This document shows, in pieces, positions 45,498 to 55,143 of a stretch of DNA of 64,000 nt. This DNA comes from Ch128b sp964527925. Lineage in GTDB: Bacteria; Bacteroidota; Ignavibacteria; Ch128b. Numbering within the stretch: position 1 is the stretch's first letter; each line of letters starts with the position of its first letter. The stretch spans positions 124,001 through 188,000 of the forward strand of contig CAZGQO010000002.1 of assembly GCA_964527925.1 (NCBI GenBank). Direction: 5' to 3'. The position numbers were made by a program, and so were the translations under genes. The notes below the pieces were generated by a model. It was not told where the DNA came from, made no database searches, and saw only the letters and a list, made by a program, of their open reading frames with translations.

Positions 45498-46757
45498 TCA
45501 ATGATTTTCTTTTGATTCACTGATTATTAATCGGGCACTTTTCTGATGAGTGAAGTAAGCAATAATCCACTCAATCATTACAATTATTTTATTCTTGAAT
45601 CCAATCAAGAAAAAAATGTGAACAAAAACCCATATCAACCACGCAAAAAATCCTGAGAATTTGATAAAACCAAAATCAGCAACAGCTTTTGACCGGCCAA
45701 TTGTTGCAAGCTTCCCTTTATCAAAATATCTGTATGGTTTAATTGGTTTTCCTTTTTCTTTTTTCAAAATAGTTTTTGCAACATATCGTCCTTCAGTGAT
45801 AGCAACTGGCGAAACTCCAAGCAAGGTTTGATTATTTTTATCACGAACAGCTGCGGCATCACCAATTACAAATACATTCGGATCTTCAGGAATGTTAAGA
45901 TACTCATTAACAATTGCACGACCCATTCTATCGAGTTCACAATTCAATTGAATAAGCAACGGATTTGCTTTATTGCCAGCTGCCCAGATAATTGTTTCTG
46001 CATCAATTCTATTTTTATCAGTCAAAACTAAACCTTCTTTTACTTCAATCACTTTAGTATTTGTCAAAACTATTACTCCCAACTTTTCCAGATCCGATTT
46101 TGCTTTTCTTGAAAGATTTTCTGGAAATGTGGGAAGAACTCTATCGGTTGCTTCGATTAAATAAACTCTGGTATGATCAGGATTAATTTTTTTGAAATCT
46201 TCAACAATAGTCATCCTTGCAATTTCAGCGATTGCACCAGCCATCTCGACTCCAGTCGGACCACCACCTACAACAACAAAGTTGAGATATTTTTGTCTTT
46301 CAAATTCATCGTCAATTCTTTCTGCTTTTTCAAAAACACTCAACATGTGTTCTCGAATTCTAATTGCATCTGAAAGAGTTTTAAGCCCAGGAGCAAAATT
46401 TTCCCAATCAATATTTCCGAAGTAATGATGCCTTGCACCAACAGCAACAATCAGATATTTGTACCGATAAGAATCTCCGTTTAAGTAGACCAGCTTGTTA
46501 GTTCTATCAATCTTCTTAACTTCACCCATCAAGACTTCAACATTTTTTGAATTTCGAAAAATACTTCGAAGTGGATATGCAATGTAAGCTGGTGAAAGTC
46601 CCGCAGTTGCAACCTGATATAATAACGGTTGAAAAAGATGATGATTGGTCTTATCGATTAATAAAATTTTAAGTGATTTGTTTTTGAATTTTTTTGCGGC
46701 AGCTAATCCGCCAAATCCACCGCCAATTATAATTACATCATAGTTTTTCATAATCAT
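45498..46757 (-). CDS. Type II NADH:quinone oxidoreductase (NDH-2)
   Basis: 419 residues. The FAD-binding motif IIIGGGFGGLAAAKKF is at the N-terminus and the NADH-binding VVVGGGPTGVEMAGAIAE near 165-182. HHLFQPLLYQVATAGLSP and FVIGDAAAVRD are typical of NDH-2, and a C-terminal amphipathic/hydrophobic segment (FFAWLIWVFVHIFFLIGFKNK) would hold it on the inner membrane. It passes electrons from NADH to quinone without pumping protons. An in-frame ATG two codons later is an alternative start. It is the most likely feeder of the quinone pool used by the HybB-like complex, though that link is inferred. Confidence 0.92.
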   Translation of the reverse strand: MIMKNYDVIIIGGGFGGLAAAKKFKNKSLKILLIDKTNHHLFQPLLYQVATAGLSPAYIAYPLRSIFRNSKNVEVLMGEVKKIDRTNKLVYLNGDSYRYKYLIVAVGARHHYFGNIDWENFAPGLKTLSDAIRIREHMLSVFEKAERIDDEFERQKYLNFVVVGGGPTGVEMAGAIAEIARMTIVEDFKKINPDHTRVYLIEATDRVLPTFPENLSRKAKSDLEKLGVIVLTNTKVIEVKEGLVLTDKNRIDAETIIWAAGNKANPLLIQLNCELDRMGRAIVNEYLNIPEDPNVFVIGDAAAVRDKNNQTLLGVSPVAITEGRYVAKTILKKEKGKPIKPYRYFDKGKLATIGRSKAVADFGFIKFSGFFAWLIWVFVHIFFLIGFKNKIIVMIEWIIAYFTHQKSARLIISESKENH

Positions 46758-46833
46758 TTATTTGTAATCTAAAATTTTAGGAATGAAAATTTAAGTTATG
46801 AACAATGACTTGAAATTTTTTTCTATTGACTTA

Positions 46834-48003
46834 TTAAAAACTAAACTTCAACCGCCCGAAATACATTGAAGCGTTGGGACTGTACTCAGTAAATTTATCA
46901 CCTCGTAAAAATAATCCAATGATTGACAGATCAAGATTTTGCATCAATGAATATGAAATAGTTAATAAGATGGCAAACGATTTATCAATTGGATTGTGAA
47001 GAGTAATCAAATCAACTCTCGTCAAGGGAGAAAGATTGTAACCTGCATGATAGAATAATTCAATGATTGATGGGCTTAATAGTCCAATTTTTCTTGAATC
47101 AATAGAATAAAGTTGAAGATTTTCTTTTTTGCCAATGTTGTTGAATAAAATTTCTGAGTGAAGATACAGCGAATTTGAAAAAGTATAATCAAGTGATAAA
47201 ACAGCACTAAATTGAATTCTTTTTTCATCCTTGAATAAATTTGGTTTGGTTGATTTCATTTTTGATGGCGGAGCAGCAGCTAAAATCTCTCCTCTAAAAC
47301 CTGCATCATGAATATCGCCTGACCACGAAAATCCTATAATTGGTCTGGTTGTGTGATAACCAATCAAAAAATAAAAATCATACTCATACTTATTCAAATA
47401 AAATTGAATTCCCGTTGTTTGTTCTTTGTCTTTTGCAAATCGATGTGCAAAATCAATCTTTGTAAACAGAGAAGAGAAATATTGTAATCTAATTCCGTCA
47501 ACTGCGGGTCTTTCCTCGTAATCAAAATCAAGTATTGAAAGCGGATTAAACAAGTCAGTGATGTTCCACACCCAGCTTGTTCCCCAAGCAATTCTCTGTC
47601 GACCAAAATCAACCTGAAAATTTTCTAAACTTAAATTCAGCCATAGTCGGTCAATTTCTAAGTAATTGATTGAACTTTTTTTCTTCCAGAGAAATCTGCC
47701 AGCATCAAACAAATAATTATTCTGATTGAAAGTTTCAGAATAACCTGGAATCTTTTGAACGGATTCTCCCCAGATAACTCGATTTCTTATTCCTCCTGAA
47801 AGAACAAAAATTTCACCAATGAAATATTTGAGATTTAATCTTGAATGAAGCGTATGGTCAATAAGGTTCTCGTTTAGATTAACAAAATTGATCTTCGTGG
47901 AACTGATTAAATATTTTGAATATCCCCCGATTTGAAAATCTTGAGAATAGAGACTTACGACAAAAGAAATAAATACAACAAACAGTTTACTTTTGAAGCA
48001 CAT
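46834..48003 (-). CDS. Outer-membrane beta-barrel protein linked to the Lol-like ABC operon
   Basis: 389 residues with a signal peptide (1-20, ending SLYSQ) and alternating aromatic beta-strands to a C-terminal SMYFGRLKFSF ending in Phe, as in outer-membrane barrels. QVDFGRQRIAWGTSWVWN near 135-150 resembles the DUF1302-type barrel motif (GRQ.IxWG). It is the last gene of the LolA-like/FtsX/ATPase operon and overlaps the ATPase stop by 17 bases. It probably receives or exports the substrate handled by that transporter; the substrate is unknown. Confidence 0.8.
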   Translation of the reverse strand: MCFKSKLFVVFISFVVSLYSQDFQIGGYSKYLISSTKINFVNLNENLIDHTLHSRLNLKYFIGEIFVLSGGIRNRVIWGESVQKIPGYSETFNQNNYLFDAGRFLWKKKSSINYLEIDRLWLNLSLENFQVDFGRQRIAWGTSWVWNITDLFNPLSILDFDYEERPAVDGIRLQYFSSLFTKIDFAHRFAKDKEQTTGIQFYLNKYEYDFYFLIGYHTTRPIIGFSWSGDIHDAGFRGEILAAAPPSKMKSTKPNLFKDEKRIQFSAVLSLDYTFSNSLYLHSEILFNNIGKKENLQLYSIDSRKIGLLSPSIIELFYHAGYNLSPLTRVDLITLHNPIDKSFAILLTISYSLMQNLDLSIIGLFLRGDKFTEYSPNASMYFGRLKFSF

Positions 48004-48673
48004 CGGATTTTATTTTTCCATCTTCAAGAGTAATTACTCTGCTAACTCTTTTTATGACTTTGTTATCGTGAGTTGCAAAGATGAAAGTCATTCCAAACTT
48101 TTCATTCAATGATTTCATGATATCAAGCAAACCTTCAGCAGCAACTGAATCGAGATTTGCCGTAGGTTCATCGGCAAGAACAAACGATGGACGAGATGCT
48201 ATAGCTCTCGCAACTGCAACTCTTTGTTGTTGACCACCCGATAACTCATAAGGTCTTGAATCAGCTTTATCAGCCAATCCCACTGCTTCTAATAATTCAA
48301 TTGTTCTTTTTTCTCTTTCTTCTTTCTCAATTCCCTGAAGAAGCATAATAAATTCAATATTTTCCTTTGCTGTTAAAACAGGAATTAAGTTAAACGACTG
48401 AAAAACAAATCCAATGTTATTTAAGCGAAAATCAATTAATTCATCTGATTTGAAAGTCGAGATATCAATTCCGTTGATTAAAACTTTTCCACTTGTGGGA
48501 AAATCCAATCCGCCAATCATATTAAGTAAAGTTGTTTTACCAGAACCAGAAGGACCAACAATTGCTGTAAACTCACCTTTTTCAATTTTAAGATTTGTAT
48601 CCTTCAGAGCGTGGACAGGAATTTTTGTTTTATCATAAATTTTGTTGAGTTCAATAATTTCAATAAGCGACAT
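47987..48673 (-). CDS. LolD/MacB-type ABC transporter ATPase
   Basis: 228 residues from the ATG at 48673, which has AGGAG six bases before it; a start seven codons upstream lacks one. Walker A GPSGSGKTT, Q-loop FQSFNLIPVLTA, signature LSGGQQQRVAVARA, Walker B FVLADEPTANLD and switch His in FATHD are intact, and the sequence is of the LolD/MacB/FtsE type. It powers the two FtsX-like permeases encoded just upstream (68-base gap). Confidence 0.94.
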   Translation of the reverse strand: MSLIEIIELNKIYDKTKIPVHALKDTNLKIEKGEFTAIVGPSGSGKTTLLNMIGGLDFPTSGKVLINGIDISTFKSDELIDFRLNNIGFVFQSFNLIPVLTAKENIEFIMLLQGIEKEEREKRTIELLEAVGLADKADSRPYELSGGQQQRVAVARAIASRPSFVLADEPTANLDSVAAEGLLDIMKSLNEKFGMTFIFATHDNKVIKRVSRVITLEDGKIKSDVLQK

Positions 48674-48741
48674 AAAAAACTCCTGAATTTTCAATTCTTA
48701 AAAGATGAATACAAAAAATTCACATAAATCTTTTTCATGTT

Positions 48742-49953
48742 TTAATAGGTCCTGATTGCTTCTGCTGGATTTAGTCTAATTGCTTTCAATGCAGGAGAAA
48801 TTGAAGCAATTATCGCAGTAACAAACATCATTACAAACAAAGTCAAAAACATATGCCAGGGCAATTCTGGATAAAGTATAGCAGCCATTCCATAAGCAGC
48901 CATTCCTTCTTCAACTATTGAAAGGTCAATACCTGTTTTTGAAAAAGCTTCAATTGTTAAATATCCTGCTAAAGTTCCACTTAATCCGCCTGTGAACAAT
49001 AAAATAATCGATTCAATAATTATCAAAGAAAATAACCTTATTCTATTCATGCCGATTGCCATCAATACACCAAACTCTCTGATTCTTTCGAAGACAGACA
49101 TCAACATTGTATTTGAAACACCAAAGAGAAGAGCAAATAAAATAATTCCCATAAAAATATTCAGTTCGAGATAGAGAAATCCAGAGGTCAAACTTAATTC
49201 AGGTGCAAGTTCCTTCCAGCTTTCAACTTTTAGATTTGGTAGTTGAGTTTTGAGAATTGAAGCCGTTGTATCAATTAAATTTGTTTCTCGAACTCGAATT
49301 GCGATTTCGTGAATTGGCGGAGTTTGATTCAGTGCTGAACTTAAATCCTGTGTTTTGATGAAAACATTTCGCTCATCAAAAATTGTTGATTCTGTTTTGA
49401 AAATGCCTGTGACTTTGAAAGCTGAAGCTACGAGGTTTGTATCCAAGCCCTGAAATGATAAAACCATACGAGAGTTTAATTTGAGATTTAATCGTTCAGC
49501 AAGTTTTTTTCCAATCAGAATTTCATTCGGCCTTTCGGTGAAATATTTTCCTTCAATTACTTTTTGATGAATTGATGTGATAAGTTTTTCTTTATCAGGA
49601 TAATTCGCAACAATTTTAACGCCAGTTGCCGAAGAAGGAGAAGCTGCCATTCCTTCGATAATTGTTCTTTTAGAATAATTACTTATATCAGGATTTGAAG
49701 TCAGAATTTTCTCGACTTCATCTACATTTTTTATGTATTGAGTAATTAACTTTTCATCTTTGAATTCTGGAGTGTGAATTTGAATATGAGAATGTTCTCG
49801 ATTGATCGCAGCTTCAACAGTTGTTTCCCACATTCCAATGTAAACTCCGTTAGTAAAAACTCCTCCCCAGATTCCGAAGAAAGCAGCAAAGATTAAAATC
49901 AAAGATCTTTTTTTATTTCGCCAGATATTTTTCCACGCAAGTTTTAAAAGCAT
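48742..49953 (-). CDS. FtsX/LolE-type ABC permease (second)
   Basis: 403 residues with the MacB/LolC topology: TM1 at about 18-38, a periplasmic domain of about 230 residues (AAINREHSHIQIHTPEF...), then three membrane helices from about 275 on (IILFALLFGVSNTMLMSVFERIREFGVL). The end SPALKAIRLNPAEAIRTY is a classic FtsX-family C-terminus. It starts one base after the first permease stop, so the two probably form a heterodimer. Confidence 0.9.
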   Translation of the reverse strand: MLLKLAWKNIWRNKKRSLILIFAAFFGIWGGVFTNGVYIGMWETTVEAAINREHSHIQIHTPEFKDEKLITQYIKNVDEVEKILTSNPDISNYSKRTIIEGMAASPSSATGVKIVANYPDKEKLITSIHQKVIEGKYFTERPNEILIGKKLAERLNLKLNSRMVLSFQGLDTNLVASAFKVTGIFKTESTIFDERNVFIKTQDLSSALNQTPPIHEIAIRVRETNLIDTTASILKTQLPNLKVESWKELAPELSLTSGFLYLELNIFMGIILFALLFGVSNTMLMSVFERIREFGVLMAIGMNRIRLFSLIIIESIILLFTGGLSGTLAGYLTIEAFSKTGIDLSIVEEGMAAYGMAAILYPELPWHMFLTLFVMMFVTAIIASISPALKAIRLNPAEAIRTY

Positions 49954-49954
49954 T

Positions 49955-51175
49955 TTAAATTCTCATTGCTTCAATTGGTTTGATTTTTCTGATATAGTTT
50001 ACTGGATAAATTGCTGTTATTAATGCGATGATTAAAACTATTCCCGTTTGAGCAAAAAAGATTTTTGGTTCAACACTGAAAGGCAGAATTGGTTCTACTC
50101 CAAATTTCAATGATATTTCAGCAAGTTCACCAGTAAGTCTGATTGGATTATTATTCAAGAAGAGTAAAATTGGGATGGATATTATCACACCAGTTATTGC
50201 ACCTAAAAGAGAAATAAAAATTGATTCCAGTGTTGTAATCAGAATTAATCTGGATTTTTTCATACCAACAGAAATTAAAATTCCAAACTCTTTTGTTCTT
50301 TCAGCAGTCATCATCATAATCGTTCCTAAAATTCCGAACGCAATTATCAAATAGAGAATGAAAAGCATAATCATTCCACCCACATTATCAAGCTGAATTC
50401 CCTGAACAAGTTCAGGTAGAAGTTCTTCCCATTTCATCAATTCGAGATCATCGGTCATTAATGACTTTACTTTTTCATAGACTCTATCCATCTCTTGTGG
50501 ATTATCTAACATAATTGAAATAGTTGTAATTCTATCTTCCATACCAAAAAGAGTTTGACCAAAATTTAAGGGCATGTAAACAAAAGTATTATTGATATCA
50601 GGAAGTGTAAATTGAACAACTCCAATTACTGGACAATTGACAGCAACAGTCAATCCATAAACACCCTGACCATACAAAGTGACCGTATCACCCGTTTTCA
50701 CTTTGAGTAATCTTGCCAGACCTTCAGCAATTAAAATTCCCTGATCTTCATTATTGATATATCTTCCTTCAATAAGTTTCTTCTTTAATCGAGTCATTCT
50801 GTCTTCTTTTATTGGGTCGACACAGATCACTGATGCAATCTTGGTTATATCTTTTGAAGAAATTAGCAGGAAGTTTTCCAGTCGTGGAATTGCAATTTCG
50901 ACTGATTCAAGATTTTCAATTTTGTGGATAAGATTTTCATAGTCATAGATTGAATTTTCCAGACTTCTTTCGTTCCAGTAACCTTTCCCGTGAATCTGAA
51001 GATAGCCTGTATACATTCGAAGAGCACTATCAATCATAAAATCATAAGAACCGTATTGAAGCGACCTCATCACCAGTGCCAGCACTACAGCAAAGAAAAC
51101 TGAGGAGGCAGCAATCAATGTTCTTCTTTTATTTCTCCAGATATTTCTCCAGGCTAAAATTAAAAATAATTTCAT
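49955..51175 (-). CDS. FtsX/LolC-type ABC permease (first)
   Basis: 406 residues with the same four-helix layout: LAWRNIWRNKRRTLIAASSVFFAVVLAL at the N-terminus, a periplasmic domain, then three helices including GILGTIMMMTAERTKEFGILISVGM and a C-terminal IRKIKPIEAMRI. It is closely similar in arrangement to the following permease, which suggests an old duplication. Its start overlaps the LolA-like stop by four bases. Confidence 0.9.
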   Translation of the reverse strand: MKLFLILAWRNIWRNKRRTLIAASSVFFAVVLALVMRSLQYGSYDFMIDSALRMYTGYLQIHGKGYWNERSLENSIYDYENLIHKIENLESVEIAIPRLENFLLISSKDITKIASVICVDPIKEDRMTRLKKKLIEGRYINNEDQGILIAEGLARLLKVKTGDTVTLYGQGVYGLTVAVNCPVIGVVQFTLPDINNTFVYMPLNFGQTLFGMEDRITTISIMLDNPQEMDRVYEKVKSLMTDDLELMKWEELLPELVQGIQLDNVGGMIMLFILYLIIAFGILGTIMMMTAERTKEFGILISVGMKKSRLILITTLESIFISLLGAITGVIISIPILLFLNNNPIRLTGELAEISLKFGVEPILPFSVEPKIFFAQTGIVLIIALITAIYPVNYIRKIKPIEAMRI

Positions 51176-51969
51176 CTGACTTTTGTCATATTTTGTTGAG
51201 AAAAGAAGGATTCATCAATTTTTATGTTGAACTTAACTTTTTTGTATTCGAGAACTGTTTTATTCCCCTCTTTATTCAGTGGAATCATTTCCCACTTAGA
51301 AGGAATTCTTCTTCCATCAAATTCTTTTATTTCACTTCCAATAAAGACTTTTACAAGTTTATCCTCCTCATCATAGAATTCAGATTTCAACTGCATATAA
51401 GAATCTTTTGTAATGAAAGAGATAACCTTGCTCCACACAACACCAGCAGTTGGTTTTGGAATCGAAAAGATTTTGTAACAATCATAACCTTCCCATTTTG
51501 TGGTTCCTAGTAAAGTATGTTCATAATCTTTTTCGTAAGAGGCTTCTCTAACCAGATCATCATTCGTAAAATCAGATCCCATCCAGGATTGATTCATCAT
51601 TGAAGGAGGAATTTTAATTATTTTTTGAATATTAGGAAGGTAATTCCAGATTTCTTTTTTTCGTTTAAGAGTAGCTGTTCCTTTATCTCTTGCTGGTTCA
51701 GTGATATAAATCAAAGCATAGTCAGGTTCTAAAGCCCAGACTTTCATTCCTAATGTTCGTTGCCACTTTGGTTTGATAATTGTCATAGTCATCTCAACAT
51801 AACTGCTTTTAGCATACAATAAATCCTGAGCTTTTCTAACTATCTCAATTGCTGATTGAGATAAAAGATTTGAATAATTAAGGATGATGAAAGTTAAAAG
51901 ATAGAAGTTGTGCAATTTTTTAATTCTTATTTTATAAACCAGATTTTTAAAGGCATATTTTATATTCAA
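51172..51969 (-). CDS. LolA-like outer membrane lipoprotein-sorting protein
   Basis: 265 residues with an N-terminal signal or anchor (about 20-40, LTFIILNYSNLLSQ) and a LolA/LppX-like half-barrel: SYVEMTMTIIKPKWQRTLGMKVW, ITEPARDKGTATLKRKKEIWNYLP, IPPSMMNQSWMGSDFTNDDLVRE and EFDGRRIPSKWEMIPL. These are hallmarks of the family often named 'outer membrane lipoprotein-sorting protein'. It probably takes a hydrophobic cargo from the ABC permeases across the periplasm to the beta-barrel. It is the first gene of the operon. An internal ATG could give a shorter signal peptide. Confidence 0.88.
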   Translation of the reverse strand: MNIKYAFKNLVYKIRIKKLHNFYLLTFIILNYSNLLSQSAIEIVRKAQDLLYAKSSYVEMTMTIIKPKWQRTLGMKVWALEPDYALIYITEPARDKGTATLKRKKEIWNYLPNIQKIIKIPPSMMNQSWMGSDFTNDDLVREASYEKDYEHTLLGTTKWEGYDCYKIFSIPKPTAGVVWSKVISFITKDSYMQLKSEFYDEEDKLVKVFIGSEIKEFDGRRIPSKWEMIPLNKEGNKTVLEYKKVKFNIKIDESFFSQQNMTKVR

Positions 51970-52116
51970 ACATAATAAAAATCGTAGAATACAATTTGAG
52001 GATACTCATTGATTATTTTCTGTTAGTTTGACATAAATTAAAGAATAGATTTTTTGAATCAGTTTGATTATTATCAGATTAAAATTTCATTAAAAACAAA
52101 CTAATAAGGTGATACC

Positions 52117-52665
52117 ATGAAACATTATGTTAATAAATTCATTTTCTTCCTTCTGATTTTTTTAACTGCAGTCAATCTAAAGGCTTTGACAGTTGAGTAC
52201 ATTGGGTTAGAAAGGATGACAAAAGAATCACAGCTTGTTGTATACGGGAAAGTGATATCCGCCTATTCAGTCTGGGAAGACAAATCAATCTATACTTACA
52301 CCACAATTGAAATTAAAGAGTTGATTAAAGGAGAATATCGTTCACAGAAGATTGTTGTAAAACAGATGGGTGGAACGGTTGGCTACATTTCCCAGATTGT
52401 GGATGGAACTCCCAAACTCGAAATTGGAAAAGATGTGGTTCTATTTCTTCGTGACTGGAAAGGTGCTTACTGGATTCATTCCATCGTGCTGGGATTTTTC
52501 CAGGTTTATGAAGAAAAAGGGAAGGTTTATGCGGTGAATAGTTTGAATAATGTTGGTCTTGTTGATCCTGCGACAAAAAAACTAATTACTGATGTTTCTC
52601 GATTGGAGAATAGATTCGAGTTGAGGACTTTTATTTCTCAGATTAAACAATATGCGCAATCATAG
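52117..52665 (+). CDS. Exported protein of unknown function
   Basis: 182 residues with a signal peptide (1-24, ending NLKAL). The mature part is all beta in character (SQLVVYGKVISAYSVWED, TIEIKELIKGEYRSQKIVVKQMGG, LEIGKDVVLFLR). Its layout, a YGKV strand and a GxxV...FL segment, suggests a small beta-sandwich. The following gene is a T9SS-exported metalloprotease 13 bases away, so the two are probably expressed together; a chaperone or inhibitor role would be a guess. Confidence 0.8.
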   Translation: MKHYVNKFIFFLLIFLTAVNLKALTVEYIGLERMTKESQLVVYGKVISAYSVWEDKSIYTYTTIEIKELIKGEYRSQKIVVKQMGGTVGYISQIVDGTPKLEIGKDVVLFLRDWKGAYWIHSIVLGFFQVYEEKGKVYAVNSLNNVGLVDPATKKLITDVSRLENRFELRTFISQIKQYAQS

Positions 52666-52678
52666 GAGGAATAGAAAA

Positions 52679-54892
52679 ATGAAACGATATATTTTTTCAA
52701 CATTAGCTGCAATTAGTTTTTTTGTTTTTCTGGGATTCTGCATAATTACCAATTCGAATGGTGATTACAGAATTTATTTTCCGAATCGATTGCCTTTTAT
52801 TTACCAGCTTCATTCATCAACACCAACTGAATTTATTCCAGCAATAGAAGCAGGAGCTGATGAATGGACAAATCTTGAAGCCTGCTATTTTGTTTTTCAA
52901 AGAGGTGCAAATACTAATGTCTCTCAAGTCGCAAATGATGGAGTAAATCTTGTGTATTTTGATATACAAGGAGTTAATTTCAGTGATCCAAATGTAATTG
53001 CTTTCTCATCGACTTTTACGACAAATGTTGGTGGCTATCAAGCAGTTGGTTCTGATTTAATCTGGAACGGCAGGGATTTTCCTCCTGGTCTAAATGGCGA
53101 ACCAAATAAAATGGATTTAAAATCCGTTATCACTCACGAATTTGGACATCATCTCGGATTAAATCACGCAGGTCAACCACCTTCTCCATCTGCAGGTTCG
53201 AATGGGTGCGGACCACTAAATCCGAACGCTGTAATGTGGTATTCTTATTTTCGTGGAGATACATCAAAAAGACATTTAACTTTTGATGATGCAATCGGTG
53301 CAATTTCGCTTTATCCAGTCTGGGTACTTCAAGGAACAATTCTGGATATGAGTACAAGTCTCCCACTGGTTGGTGCAAAAGTAAAATTAGTAGGAACTTA
53401 TGGTGCAACCATTGGAAAAGTTGAACAACCTTACACAAATCGATGGAGTAAACCTGGAGTAGCTGTTAACGAGATTGTTATTGATTCAACGGGCACTTAC
53501 TATACAGCTGTTATGAATCAATCATTTAAAGTAAAAGTTGAGAAATTTGGATATTACTCTGATTCTGCTGATATCCAATTTAATCCTCCCGGTGGAATCG
53601 GAAGCACTGAAACAATCCAATTCGATGCAATGCTTCAACAAAAACCTATGGTAAGTTTTAATGGATCTCTTGTCAACTCAAAAACTCTTTCAGGTGTTGA
53701 AGGAACTATTCAGCTAATATCTTTGTGGGATAATCAAATTGTAAGCACTTATACAACTTCATCAAATGGAAACTTTTCTTTTAATGTTTATGGTGATGAA
53801 CTCTATAAAATGAAAATTTCTTTGCAGCCACCATTCCAGCGTGAAATAATTTTAGATAGTATTTATGTAGGAATGAGTGGAAAGAATTTAACTGTTCAAT
53901 TAAAGCCTGCATCAATATTTTTAGTTTTGAACGATTCAATCAGCACGAATAAAAACAAATATATCAATTCACTTGATCGACTGGGAGTTGCCTATGCGAG
54001 CTGGGAAATCGTCAGCAAAGGTTCTTTACCATCGAATGATTTAATCAATTCTTTCTCTGAACCATTAACTTTAATATGGGTTGCTGGCGGTACATCCACC
54101 TCTAACCTATCAAATAATGAAAGAAATTTAATTATATCAGAATTAGAAAAAGGTAACCGATTAATACTTGCTGGAAAGAACATTGCTGAATTTTCTGATA
54201 CAAATGACTTATTGTTAACAAAATATATTGGTGCAAAATTCGTAACCAACAATTCTGCTTTCAGCGCAAGAGGATTTACAGGTGATTACATTGGAAATGG
54301 TTTAAGTCTTCCAATGGCTGGTGCTGGTAAAGACCAATTGACTTTAACTGAAGATGCTTTCGGCAGAACATTTAAGGTATTTTATTACGGAACCGGGACA
54401 GCTGATACAGTAAAAATTGGTGCAGTAAGATCAGAAAATGCAACTAAAAAATGGAAAACAGTTTTTTATGGAATTGGACTTGAAATGGTAAGCGATGCAA
54501 ACTGTGATACACTCCTCAGACGTTCAATCAACTATTGCGCTGATACTAATTTTGTTACAAAGGTTGAAGATGTTTATTCGGTTTCGTCCTTACCAGCCAG
54601 ATATTTCCTGCATAATAATTATCCGAATCCCTTTAATCCACAGACAAAAATCAGTTTTGATATTCCCGAAGTTTCACAGGTTAAAATCTCCATTTTTGAT
54701 ATTAACGGAAAACTCGTTATAACAATTATCAATGAAATAATTGAACCAGGTTTTCATCATTCATTCTGGAATGGAACTGATGCGAACGGTAGAAAAGTTT
54801 CTTCTGGAATTTACTTCTACAGAATTGAAGCAAAAGGTCTAAAATCAAATAAGCAATATGTGGACACGAAGAAGATGGTTTTACTTAAATAA
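52679..54892 (+). CDS. Matrixin-like zinc metalloprotease with T9SS sorting domain
   Basis: 737 residues from the ATG at 52679, which follows AGGAGG at ten bases; an in-frame ATG at 52652 falls in the previous gene. A signal peptide (about 1-20) precedes a metalloprotease domain with HEFGHHLGLNH (near 153-163) and a Met-turn in NAVMWYS, typical of metzincins of the M10 type. Beta-sandwich repeats of the carboxypeptidase-regulatory type follow (VLQGTILDMSTSLPLVGAKV; VSFNGSLVNSKTLSGVEGT). The last 90 residues are a type A T9SS sorting domain opening NNYPNPFNPQTKISFDIPE. It would be secreted across the outer membrane and act extracellularly. Confidence 0.92.
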   Translation: MKRYIFSTLAAISFFVFLGFCIITNSNGDYRIYFPNRLPFIYQLHSSTPTEFIPAIEAGADEWTNLEACYFVFQRGANTNVSQVANDGVNLVYFDIQGVNFSDPNVIAFSSTFTTNVGGYQAVGSDLIWNGRDFPPGLNGEPNKMDLKSVITHEFGHHLGLNHAGQPPSPSAGSNGCGPLNPNAVMWYSYFRGDTSKRHLTFDDAIGAISLYPVWVLQGTILDMSTSLPLVGAKVKLVGTYGATIGKVEQPYTNRWSKPGVAVNEIVIDSTGTYYTAVMNQSFKVKVEKFGYYSDSADIQFNPPGGIGSTETIQFDAMLQQKPMVSFNGSLVNSKTLSGVEGTIQLISLWDNQIVSTYTTSSNGNFSFNVYGDELYKMKISLQPPFQREIILDSIYVGMSGKNLTVQLKPASIFLVLNDSISTNKNKYINSLDRLGVAYASWEIVSKGSLPSNDLINSFSEPLTLIWVAGGTSTSNLSNNERNLIISELEKGNRLILAGKNIAEFSDTNDLLLTKYIGAKFVTNNSAFSARGFTGDYIGNGLSLPMAGAGKDQLTLTEDAFGRTFKVFYYGTGTADTVKIGAVRSENATKKWKTVFYGIGLEMVSDANCDTLLRRSINYCADTNFVTKVEDVYSVSSLPARYFLHNNYPNPFNPQTKISFDIPEVSQVKISIFDINGKLVITIINEIIEPGFHHSFWNGTDANGRKVSSGIYFYRIEAKGLKSNKQYVDTKKMVLLK

Positions 54893-54896
54893 TTAA

Positions 54897-54931
54897 ACAG
54901 AGGCACTCTGATGTGCCTCTGTATGTTTTTT
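54897..54931 (+). terminator. Intrinsic terminator of the metalloprotease gene
   Basis: A 10-bp perfect stem acagaggcac (54897-54906) with gtgcctctgt (54913-54922), followed by a T6 run. Confidence 0.9.
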
Positions 54932-55143
54932 GGTTAAACGCTTAATACAACTCATATTGATTTTGATTGTTTTTATTTATAAGCTGGATTAGAATTTAAT
55001 CTCGAAAAATAAATGTCTGTTAATTATTCAAAATATTTTTCTTCGGGCATAAGATATTATATATGTGTGATTAGAGAATTTGAGATTTTCTGTAGTTTGA
55101 TTAATAAGTATACTATTCAAATAATAATAGAAGAATTTAAATC

